Shown: in pieces, positions 1 through 7,520 of the stretch
How positions within the stretch are numbered: the stretch's first letter is position 1
How the letters are laid out: each line of letters opens with the position of its first letter
NCBI GenBank assembly: GCA_002403515.1
Contig: DHHZ01000063.1
Span: 1-24,033, forward strand
DNA from: Legionellales bacterium UBA4759
GTDB lineage: Bacteria; Pseudomonadota; Gammaproteobacteria; Legionellales; Legionellaceae
Length of the DNA: 24,033 nt
Direction of reading: 5' to 3'
Program-made: the position numbers and the translations under genes
Notes under the pieces: generated by a model
Told to the model about the DNA's origin: nothing
Database searches by the model: none
The model's input: the letters and a program-made list of their open reading frames with translations, nothing else

Positions 1-7
1 GATGCGT

Positions 8-35
8 ATTCTACTCTTTCTCGCTTCATTGTCAA
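8..35 (-). promoter_or_regulatory. Strong sigma-70 promoter reading off the left edge
   Basis: On the minus strand there is a consensus TTGACA (35-30), a 16-base spacer and TAGAAT (13-8), followed at once by ACGCATC. The upstream side (36-60) is A/T-tract rich like an UP element. Transcription would start at about base 1 and leave the window. The box quality resembles promoters of stable RNA or highly expressed genes; what it drives is not visible. Confidence 0.7.
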
Positions 36-677
36 CACTATTTTTTAAAAAAATTCACTTTTTTTATCATCACGCTCATTTTATCATGCTTTATTTACCC
101 AGATCTCACAGTTAGTTTTTCTGGTGAACGCAATGGTTTAAAATTATCAATCATTATGGTTTTTATGATACATAAACTATGCCCGCTTATAAGTCTTTAT
201 ATATATCCATATACTAATTAAGATATAAAGATAAACTTTAAACCGTAACATATAGGTTAAATAATCCTTTATTTTTATAACACTTTTAATAATTTTGTTA
301 GACCAAAACTATATAATATAATTAAGCATCTGCAATTAATGAATTAAAGAAGCACTTATCTATTAGTATTTTACTACCTAGAGGTTGAACTTTTAGATGA
401 CGCGCCAAGTTGAATTTATTTATTTAAACTTGAATATCTGCAATTACAAATTCTATGGCTCTGCGAAGTGTTATTTATACATTCCTTTGAATAGAAATCA
501 CTTTGGTTTTTTTGATTCAATTATTATTGGATATATACATGTATAAGTTTACTTTAATATGTTAGTAAATTTAGGTTACTTGTCATCATTCATATCAGCT
601 AGAACTTTCGCAAAAAATCATTCAAAGTAAATATTGGTTTGTCCCAAAAAAAATCTCTATCATACAGGTCCTTTTTT
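36..677. other. AT-rich gap without a supportable gene
   Basis: Very AT-rich sequence with stop codons in every frame. A short minus-strand open stretch near 600-660 reads DRDFFWDKPIFTLNDFLRKF before a stop and looks like a coding scrap, but I cannot assign it. The right part (about 640-677) may be the decayed 3' flank of the neighbouring MFS remnant. I see no RNA gene or clear terminator here. Confidence 0.5.
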
Positions 678-947
678 TATGGAAATTTTAATATAAATTC
701 TAGACCTTATCGTCGATATCATAAAAAAAGGTTTCTCGGATGAAAGGCACTAATCATTAAGCCTCATCAGAACAAACATGAACATTATTAATTAATTCAC
801 CGGCCCGTATCTTATCTAAAATATACTCAATAAAAAGACCTACATCATCAAAGTAGAATGGATAGATGCATAAATTACCAATGAAAGGGAAATCAACACC
901 CCCACTGCACCACCATATAAAGGCGGTTTTCTTAAGCCGATTCGATC
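678..947 (-). pseudogene. MFS transporter paralogue, decayed C-terminal part
   Basis: This segment aligns by eye, at DNA level and in the same orientation, with the 3' end of the intact MFS gene at 3231-4586 (about 3209-3666), including the 3' flank just after the stop codon. Shared blocks include the ones around 735-752, 793-806 and 914-946. Two internal deletions of about 50 and about 140 bases, plus substitutions, destroy the frame. It is the C-terminal part of a duplicated transporter gene; the matching upstream part is at about 2104-2300. High similarity indicates a recent or slowly eroding duplication. Confidence 0.85.
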
Positions 948-966
948 ACACCTTTCGCCGGATGGC

Positions 967-1146
967 TCATGCATATCGAGTAAATGCATATCGAATGAGT
1001 GATTTAATGCTTCTGTCTTGGTTTTCCAAATGCAGCCAATAACCTATTTCAAAAGTTGGAACATCACAGTTCATGCTATGAAAACCTATCTCACCAATAT
1101 TAAAAAAATAAATAATGGTAGGTCTTTTTTGAGTGAAACCCAATTA
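967..1146 (-). pseudogene. GNAT-type N-acetyltransferase remnant
   Basis: Minus-strand reading from 1143 to a stop at 969-967 contains IGEIGFHS, then VPTFEIGYWL and IRYAFTRYA. The pattern (I)G-IGFH...FEIGYW...(A)L-RYAF is characteristic of RimJ/RimL-like GNAT acetyltransferases, where these strands line the acetyl-CoA site. A preceding piece, WVSLKKDLPLFIF, is in a different frame, so at least one frameshift is present. The acetyl-CoA loop (Q/R-x-x-G-x-G/A) is not preserved and both ends are missing. It lies directly downstream of the ankyrin remnant on the same strand and abuts the MFS remnant. Confidence 0.6.
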
Positions 1147-1189
1147 TTAAGAAACCTCCATTACTGTATTCATGGATTTCTTAAGACGC

Positions 1190-2064
1190 TTACAGAGAGA
1201 ACCTTCTTGGTCGTGGTAAATAATGATGGAATATACTTAGAGCGCGTGTAAGAGCTTGTTCTTTGAACTGCGATAACATACCCTTTTCTCTTTCTTTAGC
1301 TTTAGGGTCTTGCACTTTGCACTCAAAAGGTCGTGCCTTAATAACAGGTTACTTTGGTTCGATAGTCAAGGATGGGGGTATCATATTTCTTTGGGAAAAT
1401 TTTGTCATAAATGCAGCATCATCATGCCATCTTATATTTTCACGTGTAAATACACCGCCGGTGTTAGAAGCTAAAAATTAATCTGCTTGTTCTTGAGTGC
1501 AAAGCATCATATCTAATGGCATATTGCCATCTTTATCAGATAAATCCAGTCTTGCACCGGCACGAATGAGTCTTTCCATCAGGTCAAGATCACGATGCGC
1601 AGCTGCATAATGCAATGCAGTTTGACCGTCTAAGTTTTGTATGTTCACCTCAGCAGAAAGTTCTAAAAGTTGCTCAATGATTAAGGACTGATGATCTCCT
1701 CCAAATAAGTCACACATGTGCGATGGACCTTGTGCAATAGCAAGCATTAATGGTGTTTTACCATTAGGGTCTACCGAATTTATTTGCTGGAGCATATCTG
1801 TTGCATCAGTGACGATATCCTTATCTAGAAGCGTTAAGGCTGCATCTATTTGTGAATTAGCTATTGCCGTCATTAATGGCGTATTATCACGCATCCTTTC
1901 TTTACATTGGATTAATTTACACCCACCCAATTCCTTATAAGATTCAGGGTATTTTGTTAAAATTGCAATTATCAATTCTCTTGATTCCAGTAATACAGCT
2001 TAGCGGATGCTTCACCTGCTGAATCAATAAAAAAAGGCATGAATAACTCATCACTCAAAGACAT
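1190..2064 (-). pseudogene. Ankyrin-repeat protein gene, broken
   Basis: The gene appears to start at ATG 2064 behind a near-perfect Shine-Dalgarno (AAGGAGGT). The first frame gives 29 residues and then TGA at 1977-1975. The ankyrin frame continues one base off and carries repeats of the type DNTPLMTAIANSQIDAALTLL, NGKTPLMLAIAQ, DGQTALHYAAAHRDLDLMERL and DGNMPLDMML. That frame stops at 1480-1478, yet the same frame stays coding-like beyond it (NTGGVFTRENIRWHDDAAF), stops again at 1351-1349, and runs on to 1190. One frameshift near 1987 plus two in-frame stops therefore interrupt a protein of roughly 290 residues. Ankyrin-repeat proteins mediate protein binding and are often secreted effectors in Legionellales; that role is only inferred. 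The 1478-1975 part alone could still make 165 residues from a TTG start. Confidence 0.75.
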
Positions 2065-2103
2065 AATTTTACCTCCTTAGAGTCGCTGATAAGTTTTATA
2101 TTA

Positions 2104-2300
2104 AGGCTACTACACTGAAAAGTTTATATTCATTATACCACCCCATAATTAACATATATTCTAGTCCACCAAAGTTGTTTATTTTTTACCAGAAAAACCA
2201 AATTACCAAATATAGGTTCTTGTTTCGTAACATGATTAAGAAAATCCCTACCTTTATGCTGTTGAGGCTCATTACAAATAATCACAAGCATCAAAAACGC
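2104..2300 (-). pseudogene. MFS transporter paralogue, decayed middle part
   Basis: Bases 2170-2300 align without gaps to 3841-3971 of the intact MFS gene (constant offset 1671), and weaker similarity with a deletion continues left to about 2104 (matching about 3732). Stops and frame changes make it non-functional. Together with 678-947 it is one duplicated gene split by foreign sequence. Everything corresponding to the N-terminal part (about 3972-4586) is absent, and similarity ends exactly where the promoter of the next gene begins. Confidence 0.85.
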
Positions 2301-2301
2301 T

Positions 2302-2310
2302 TGCTATACT
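2302..2310 (+). promoter_or_regulatory. Extended -10 promoter for the SDR gene
   Basis: TGC followed by TATACT (2305-2310) is a good extended -10 element; the -35 position (2282-2287, TCACAA) is poor. A start near 2317 would give a leader of about 60 bases to the ATG at 2380. It sits at the junction where the MFS-remnant similarity ends. Confidence 0.45.
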
Positions 2311-2379
2311 TTATTTATCAAAATATTACAGTAATTTTTTCTTATGAGCTTAATGGAAGAAAAATATCAGGGGTTTGTT

Positions 2380-3141
2380 ATGTTTATTATTATTGGTGGT
2401 AGTTCAGGCATAGGAAGAGCGCTCGCTAAAGCGCTTTCTACAAGGAGAGTGAACGTCCTTATTATAGGAAGACATCAAGATACACTTGAAAAAACCTCAA
2501 GACACTCTAAATATATTTCCTTTTTTGTGGCTGATATTTCGAAAGCCTCAGGTAGAAAACAACTGTGTAATTATATTAAGCATCTACCATTAGTTAGTGG
2601 ATTGATTCATTGTGAAGGCGTTATTGAACCAATTGAACCTATTAATGAATTAACCCCTCAACAGCTTCAAACCTTTTTTGCTACAAATTTTTTTGCACCT
2701 TTTTACATCACACAACAATTACACAATTATTTACTAAACTCTAAAATACTTTTTCTTGAATCAAACATGTCACAAACACCTGTTGTAGGAATGTTTGGCT
2801 ATTGTACAAGTAAAGCTGCCCTTTCGATGGCTATCAAATGTTTTAAAATTGAATATCCACAATTAGTTATTACAAAAGCTATGCCTGGAATCGTTAATAC
2901 CTCCATGGTGAAATCAGTAATCACAGCAAAATCTATCAATCCTCAATATAGTAATTTAGTTCTTAGCTCTCAAGAAAAACATTATTTAGTCGAGCCAGAA
3001 ACTACAGCACTTTTTTTGACGTGGTTACTATTAGATGTAGACCTAAGTCGGTTTGCTTCAAATGATTGGAATATTTATGATTCAAGCCACCATCCATATT
3101 GGTTGGTGCCGCCGCATAAAATTGTAAAAGTTAAATTTTGA
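2380..3141 (+). CDS. Short-chain dehydrogenase/reductase (SDR) family protein
   Basis: A 253-residue classical SDR, the usual length for the family. The nucleotide-binding glycine motif GGSSGIG is at residues 6-12 and the catalytic tetrad fits N103, S128, Y141 and K145 (YCTSK). It should be a soluble cytoplasmic NAD(P)(H)-dependent oxidoreductase; the substrate cannot be told. One oddity is HCEG at 77-80, where most classical SDRs have NNAG. I chose ATG 2380 rather than the in-frame ATG 2344 because AGGGG lies just upstream and the protein then begins at the first Rossmann strand. It is monocistronic, converging on the MFS gene with a shared terminator. Confidence 0.85.
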   Translation: MFIIIGGSSGIGRALAKALSTRRVNVLIIGRHQDTLEKTSRHSKYISFFVADISKASGRKQLCNYIKHLPLVSGLIHCEGVIEPIEPINELTPQQLQTFFATNFFAPFYITQQLHNYLLNSKILFLESNMSQTPVVGMFGYCTSKAALSMAIKCFKIEYPQLVITKAMPGIVNTSMVKSVITAKSINPQYSNLVLSSQEKHYLVEPETTALFLTWLLLDVDLSRFASNDWNIYDSSHHPYWLVPPHKIVKVKF

Positions 3142-3167
3142 TAATTTTAAAACAACATCATTGAAAA

Positions 3168-3202
3168 AAAACCCTATTATATAGCGAGTATAATAGGGTT
3201 TT
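3168..3202. terminator. Bidirectional intrinsic terminator
   Basis: A perfect 14-base-pair inverted repeat (arms 3168-3181 and 3189-3202, loop TAGCGAG) with A-tract on the left and T-tract on the right. It lies between the convergent SDR and MFS genes and can serve both strands. Confidence 0.9.
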
Positions 3203-3230
3203 AAAATATGGAACTCTTTATTAATAAGTT

Positions 3231-4586
3231 CTAAGCCTTCTCATCGATATCATGACAATAGGTTTCACGGATGAAAGGCACTAATAATAAAGCAAAAAAC
3301 AACCCTAGAGGTAAAATAGACAACCCAATATAATAAGCATCTAAAGAATAAACACGAACATTATTCATTAATTCACCGGCCCACATCTTATCTAAGATAT
3401 AGCCAATAAAAGGCTGTGCAAATGCAATACCGACCATATTAAACATATTCATGAATCCTAAACCAGTTGCCACATATTGCTGACTACATAATTCTTTTGC
3501 AATAGAGAAGGATGGTAAAAATCCCGCTGAAAATATACCAAATGCCAATAATAAGCCCTGCATCATCCAAGCAGAATGGATAGGTGCATAAATAACCAAT
3601 GAAAGGGAAATCAACGCTCCCAACGCACCAATATATAAAGGCGGTTTTCTTAAGCCGATTCGATTAGAAATAGCACCCCATAAAGGACTAGCAACTGCCC
3701 AGCCAATAAATACCAAGGAAACATAGTTAGCAGCTACTGCTTTGGCAATATTTGTTTTAAGCATTAAAAAAGGCACACCCCATAATCCACAAAATACAGG
3801 TGTTGCCATATACATTAAACTACCATAAATAGCCGTTAGCCAAAGCTGTTTATTTTTAACTAGAAAAACCAAATTACGAAATATGGGTTCTTGTTTTGTA
3901 TCATGGCTAAGAGAATCCTTACCCTTATGCTGTTGAGGCTCATCACGAATAATCACAAACATTAAAAACGCCAAAAAAATACCCGCGATACCAATACCGA
4001 ACATGCTAGAACGCCATCCATAATGGTCAACCAATAATGCCAATGGTGCTTCCCCACCAATAGCACCTAACATCCCTATGGTAACCATGAGGCCAGTTAA
4101 TAAAGCAAAACGTTTTGCAGAAAACCAATTCGAGGCGAGTTTCATGGTTCCTACTGCCGCAAATGCAGATCCAAAACCTATCATTAATCGTGTAATATAA
4201 GCAGTAATGAGACTGTCAGTAACGGAAAAAGCTAAGGTGCTGCCAGCACAAATGATCGTTGCCAGTGTCAACACGCGGTGTGGACCAAATCTATCCATCA
4301 ATATACCGCACGGCAATTGCATGGGTGTATAGGCGTAATAATAAAAACCTGACAACACACCTAAGGTTTGACCTGTAATGGAAAAATCACGCATTAATTC
4401 TGTTCCCATAACGCCAGGGGAAACTTGTAGTAAAAATTCATAAAAATAAAACACACAAGCCAATACCCAGATGATCCAGGGTAAGAATTTTGAAGAGGTC
4501 TGAACCATATTATTTTTGGACGTGAAAGACATGGCTAATAAAAATCCTAAATCGTTATTTAATACACAATAAAATACTTCAACCAT
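3231..4586 (-). CDS. Major facilitator superfamily (MFS) transporter
   Basis: A polytopic inner-membrane protein of up to 451 residues with about 12 hydrophobic segments. The loop between helices 2 and 3 carries the MFS signature GILMDRFGPHRVLT, and FYFYEFLLQVSPGVM followed by FYYYAYTPMQLPCG is typical of a transporter group abundant in Legionella and Coxiella. A hydrophilic loop near QQHKGKDSLSHDTKQ separates the two six-helix halves. The substrate is unknown; metabolite or amino-acid uptake is a guess from family. The start is uncertain: ATG at 4586, 4532 or 4508 are all in frame and none has a good Shine-Dalgarno; the first 26 residues look non-conserved. A decayed paralogue lies at 678-947 and 2104-2300. 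Confidence 0.85.
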   Translation of the reverse strand: MVEVFYCVLNNDLGFLLAMSFTSKNNMVQTSSKFLPWIIWVLACVFYFYEFLLQVSPGVMGTELMRDFSITGQTLGVLSGFYYYAYTPMQLPCGILMDRFGPHRVLTLATIICAGSTLAFSVTDSLITAYITRLMIGFGSAFAAVGTMKLASNWFSAKRFALLTGLMVTIGMLGAIGGEAPLALLVDHYGWRSSMFGIGIAGIFLAFLMFVIIRDEPQQHKGKDSLSHDTKQEPIFRNLVFLVKNKQLWLTAIYGSLMYMATPVFCGLWGVPFLMLKTNIAKAVAANYVSLVFIGWAVASPLWGAISNRIGLRKPPLYIGALGALISLSLVIYAPIHSAWMMQGLLLAFGIFSAGFLPSFSIAKELCSQQYVATGLGFMNMFNMVGIAFAQPFIGYILDKMWAGELMNNVRVYSLDAYYIGLSILPLGLFFALLLVPFIRETYCHDIDEKA

Positions 4587-4758
4587 ATCAGATTAATGAT
4601 AAAATATCTATCTTTTTTACATGTCTAAAGACGATGTCTGCAAGATTAAGAATAGTATTTACTGACATCCACCCATAGATAAAACACCATTTTGACCAAA
4701 ATCCCTTGAAATATACCTCAATTTATTAAAAATACTCGCCATTCTCTTTTTTTTTTGT

Positions 4759-4764
4759 TAGTAT
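4759..4764 (+). promoter_or_regulatory. Probable -10 box of the 4.5S RNA gene
   Basis: TAGTAT at 4759-4764 lies at the right distance before the RNA start near 4771-4774. The region upstream is a T-tract and no convincing -35 hexamer is seen. Confidence 0.4.
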
Positions 4765-4773
4765 TGCTTTGTC

Positions 4774-4892
4774 TATGGTGACTCTCTGGGTTTCCTCGCA
4801 GCTAACTCGCGTGAACCCCGTCAGATCCGGAAGGAAGCAGCGGTAGCGTTAACTTAGTGTGCCGAGCCCAAGCTCTTAGAGTCGCCTCCATA
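4774..4892 (+). ncRNA. ffs: Signal recognition particle RNA (4.5S RNA)
   Basis: The conserved SRP domain IV core is plain: TCAGATCCGGAAGGAAGCAG at about 4820-4839, with the GGAA tetraloop and the asymmetric loop that bind Ffh. The ends pair (TATGG at 4774-4778 with CCATA at 4888-4892, and GACTCT with AGAGTC just inside), giving the long hairpin of bacterial small SRP RNA. About 119 nucleotides is close to the E. coli 114. It works with Ffh (8916-10283) and FtsY to bring nascent membrane proteins to the translocon. Placement immediately before dnaX is common in gammaproteobacteria. Confidence 0.95.
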
Positions 4893-4909
4893 ATCATTAA
4901 GAATAAATC

Positions 4910-6505
4910 ATGACATATATTCCTTTAGCAAGAAAATGGCGTCCCAAATCCTTTTCTGATTTAATTGGACAAAATCATGTCGTAACTCCTCTACAAAATT
5001 CCTTATCACAAAATAAACTTCATCATGCTTATTTATTTACAGGCACGCGCGGTGTGGGGAAAACAACCGTAGCACGAATATTTGCGAAAGCGTTAAACTG
5101 CCAAAGTGGTGTCATTGCAGAGCCTTGTTTAACTTGTGACAACTGCAGATCTATTGACGAAGGTCGTTTTTTTGATTTGATTGAAGTAGATGGTGCATCG
5201 CGAACCCGCGTCGAAGACACACGTGAATTGATCGAAAATATCCAATACGCTCCTGCTCAAGGTCGATTTAAAATATTTTTAATCGATGAAGTGCATATGT
5301 TATCAACACATAGTTTTAATGCTTTACTTAAAACACTAGAAGAACCACCTGAACACGTTAAATTTTTATTAGCGACCACAGACCCACAAAAAATTCCAGC
5401 GACAATTTTATCCCGCTGTCTGCAATTTAATCTCAATCCGATAACATCAGATATCATTGTGCAACAGCTTTCTCATATTCTTCAACAGGAACAATTTAAT
5501 TTTGAACATCCTGCATTAGCTCTTATTGCAAATCAAGCCAATGGCAGTATGCGCGACGCAATCACACTTTGCGAGCAACTCATGGCAATGTTCCCGGATG
5601 GATTTACCTTGGAAAAAATTTCTAATTTCATGGGACATTCCTTAGAAGAATATAGTTTACAATTGATGGATGCTTTATTAGAGAAAAAAGCAAACTCACT
5701 GTTACAACTAACGCAAGAGATTATACAACAACAACATTCATTGACTCGCTTGCTTCATCTCTTACTGAGTCATTTTCATCGAGCAACACTCTTTCAAATC
5801 ATTCCCAATGAGCAAGAACCTAAAGTATTGCAAACATTTGCGCAACAACTATCAACCTCAAGTATTCATACTGGGTATCAATTGTTAGAAAAAGGATTAC
5901 AAGAATTAGATTGGGCGCCAAATCCTGCGATGGGATTTCAAATGCTGGTACTGCGCGTATTCCATGCATTAAAACTTTTAGAAGGCTCACCTAAGCAACC
6001 CGATTTTGAACCGATTCCTGTTGAAACACCAGAACCCTATGAAGAACCACAACCAGAACCCTATGAAGAACCAGAGCCATCAGAAGAGCCTGCGACACCG
6101 ACCCCAGAAGATCCCATCGACAACTGGTCTAGTGTTGTTGAAAATTTAAAGCTCGATGGTATCGGAAAAACTGCTCTCACACACACTGTTCTTCTTGAGC
6201 GCGTAGGTCAACAATTGATTTTAGAAGCACAACCCTCTTATTTGGCTTTATTTACACCCAATATTACAGAACGAGTGGAAAATGCGTTAGCCAACTACTT
6301 CCAAAAAGATTCCATCAAAATTAAATTAAAAGCACCATTAGAAACACAAACACTACAAACGCCGGCACACATCAAGGCTGAACAAAAAAAACAAGTCGAT
6401 GCTGAATTATCGCAAACGGTCCATGATCATGCGTTTGTAAAAAAAATAATATCTGATTGTCAGGCAGAAATTATTCAAAATTCGATGACTTTTAATGCAA
6501 AATAA
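4910..6505 (+). CDS. dnaX: DNA polymerase III subunits gamma/tau
   Basis: The ATPase of the clamp loader, which opens and loads the beta sliding clamp at the replication fork. Walker A GTRGVGKT is at residues 45-52, the zinc-binding cysteines at 64, 73, 76 and 79, DEVH of Walker B at 126-129, and the SRC sensor/arginine-finger motif at 168-170. At 531 residues it is shorter than E. coli tau (643); the C-terminal polymerase/DnaB-binding region is compact. A Pro/Glu-rich linker at about 370-400 contains a near-duplicated EPYEEPQP unit. I see no convincing E. coli-type slippery heptamer in the reading phase, so a separate gamma form is not supported. First gene of the dnaX-ybaB-recR cluster. Confidence 0.95.
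   Translation: MTYIPLARKWRPKSFSDLIGQNHVVTPLQNSLSQNKLHHAYLFTGTRGVGKTTVARIFAKALNCQSGVIAEPCLTCDNCRSIDEGRFFDLIEVDGASRTRVEDTRELIENIQYAPAQGRFKIFLIDEVHMLSTHSFNALLKTLEEPPEHVKFLLATTDPQKIPATILSRCLQFNLNPITSDIIVQQLSHILQQEQFNFEHPALALIANQANGSMRDAITLCEQLMAMFPDGFTLEKISNFMGHSLEEYSLQLMDALLEKKANSLLQLTQEIIQQQHSLTRLLHLLLSHFHRATLFQIIPNEQEPKVLQTFAQQLSTSSIHTGYQLLEKGLQELDWAPNPAMGFQMLVLRVFHALKLLEGSPKQPDFEPIPVETPEPYEEPQPEPYEEPEPSEEPATPTPEDPIDNWSSVVENLKLDGIGKTALTHTVLLERVGQQLILEAQPSYLALFTPNITERVENALANYFQKDSIKIKLKAPLETQTLQTPAHIKAEQKKQVDAELSQTVHDHAFVKKIISDCQAEIIQNSMTFNAK
6029..6073 (+). repeat. Tandem direct repeat in the dnaX linker
   Basis: A perfect 21-base repeat (6029-6049 and 6053-6073) with a 24-base period encodes two copies of PEPYEEP, in frame. 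It looks like a duplication by replication slippage in the disordered linker. Confidence 0.85.
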
Positions 6506-6568
6506 TTATAATGATTTATACTTATAACATGCTCACATTTTAAACTTTTACTTAAAAGAGAGGAAATA

Positions 6569-6916
6569 ATGGAAAAGAACAAATTTGATATCGCACAATT
6601 TTCTGAACAATTAAAGAAAGAAGCTGAAGATATGCAACAGCGTTTACAAGCAACTCAAAAACAATTAGAAGAGTTACGTGTAAATGGTAAAGCTGGTGGT
6701 GGCATGGTGACTATTGAAATGAATGGCCGTCACGATGTAACAAATGTTAAATTAAATCCTGCACTGCAAGATGAAGATCTTAAAATGCTGGAAGATTTAA
6801 TTGCTGCTGCTATCAATGATGCTGTGAAACAAGTTGAAAAAATTTCTCAAGAAAAAATTGCTCAGCTTACTTCTGGTTTAAACAGCATGGGCGGCTTCAT
6901 GGAAGGCAAAGAATAA
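6569..6916 (+). CDS. ybaB: YbaB/EbfC family nucleoid-associated protein
   Basis: A 115-residue protein of standard family length. The N-terminal half is a Gln/Lys/Glu-rich coiled coil (about 8-38), then the conserved AGGGMVTIEMNGRHDVTNV block and a helical C-terminus. YbaB forms a tweezer-like dimer that binds DNA without strong sequence preference. A good Shine-Dalgarno (GAGAGGAAATA) precedes ATG 6569. It lies between dnaX and recR with 7 bases to recR, the classic bacterial arrangement, so it is probably co-transcribed and may assist the same DNA transactions. Confidence 0.95.
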   Translation: MEKNKFDIAQFSEQLKKEAEDMQQRLQATQKQLEELRVNGKAGGGMVTIEMNGRHDVTNVKLNPALQDEDLKMLEDLIAAAINDAVKQVEKISQEKIAQLTSGLNSMGGFMEGKE

Positions 6917-6923
6917 TATTCCG

Positions 6924-7517
6924 ATGGATATTATTGAACAATTGTCTGAAAGCCTACGCTGTTTACCCGGCGTAGGCCCCAAGACCGCACAGCGGTTAGT
7001 TTACTATTTTCTTAAAAATCACCGAAAACAAGCACTCATTCTTGCAAAAAACCTCACTGACGCCATGAATTTAGTTCAGCAATGTCAAGAGTGTAATAAT
7101 TTTACAACTGAAAACCTTTGCAAAATCTGCAGACAAACCAATCGTCATCGAAATCAATTATGCATCGTTGAACAACCAACGGATTTAATTGCTATCGAAC
7201 AAAGTCAAACCTATCATGGATACTATTTTGTTCTTACAGGAAAAATTTCTCCACTTGATGGGATTAGCGCCCAAGATATCGGTCTAGATAAATTCCAAAA
7301 ATATTTAGAGACCTACCCAGTTGAAGAAATCATTATTGCTTTATCACCGTCGATAGAAACACAAGCAACTTTGCAATACATTCATCTCTTGATTAAAAAA
7401 TACCCCATCAAAATAACTCAAATTGCGCAAGGGGTACCCATGGGTAGTGAATTGCAATTTTTAGACCCGCTCACAATTGCCAATGCAATGCGTCACAGAA
7501 ATCCCCTAGAAGATTAG
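6924..7517 (+). CDS. recR: Recombination mediator RecR
   Basis: A 197-residue protein matching the family's usual size of about 200. An N-terminal helix-hairpin-helix (RCLPGVGPKTAQRL, from residue 12) is followed by the C4 zinc finger (Cys 54, 57, 66, 69) and a Toprim domain with VEQPTDLIAIE. RecR with RecO/RecF clamps DNA and loads RecA at single-stranded gaps. It begins 7 bases after ybaB with no separate promoter visible, and its stop is 3 bases from the stop of the convergent CorC-like gene. Confidence 0.96.
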   Translation: MDIIEQLSESLRCLPGVGPKTAQRLVYYFLKNHRKQALILAKNLTDAMNLVQQCQECNNFTTENLCKICRQTNRHRNQLCIVEQPTDLIAIEQSQTYHGYYFVLTGKISPLDGISAQDIGLDKFQKYLETYPVEEIIIALSPSIETQATLQYIHLLIKKYPIKITQIAQGVPMGSELQFLDPLTIANAMRHRNPLED

Positions 7518-7520
7518 ATA

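Noticed and set aside
1018..1481. Two plus-strand reading frames of 72-77 codons
   Set aside because: They lie antisense to the GNAT and ankyrin remnants, whose minus-strand translations carry recognisable motifs; no ribosome sites.
2175..2402. Plus-strand 75-codon frame before the SDR gene
   Set aside because: It is antisense to the MFS remnant and runs into the SDR start in another frame.
5690..6400. A-runs in dnaX as a programmed -1 frameshift site
   Set aside because: The A-runs at about 5682 and 6384 do not form an A-AAA-AAG heptamer in the zero frame with a following stem, so a gamma-form slip is not supported.
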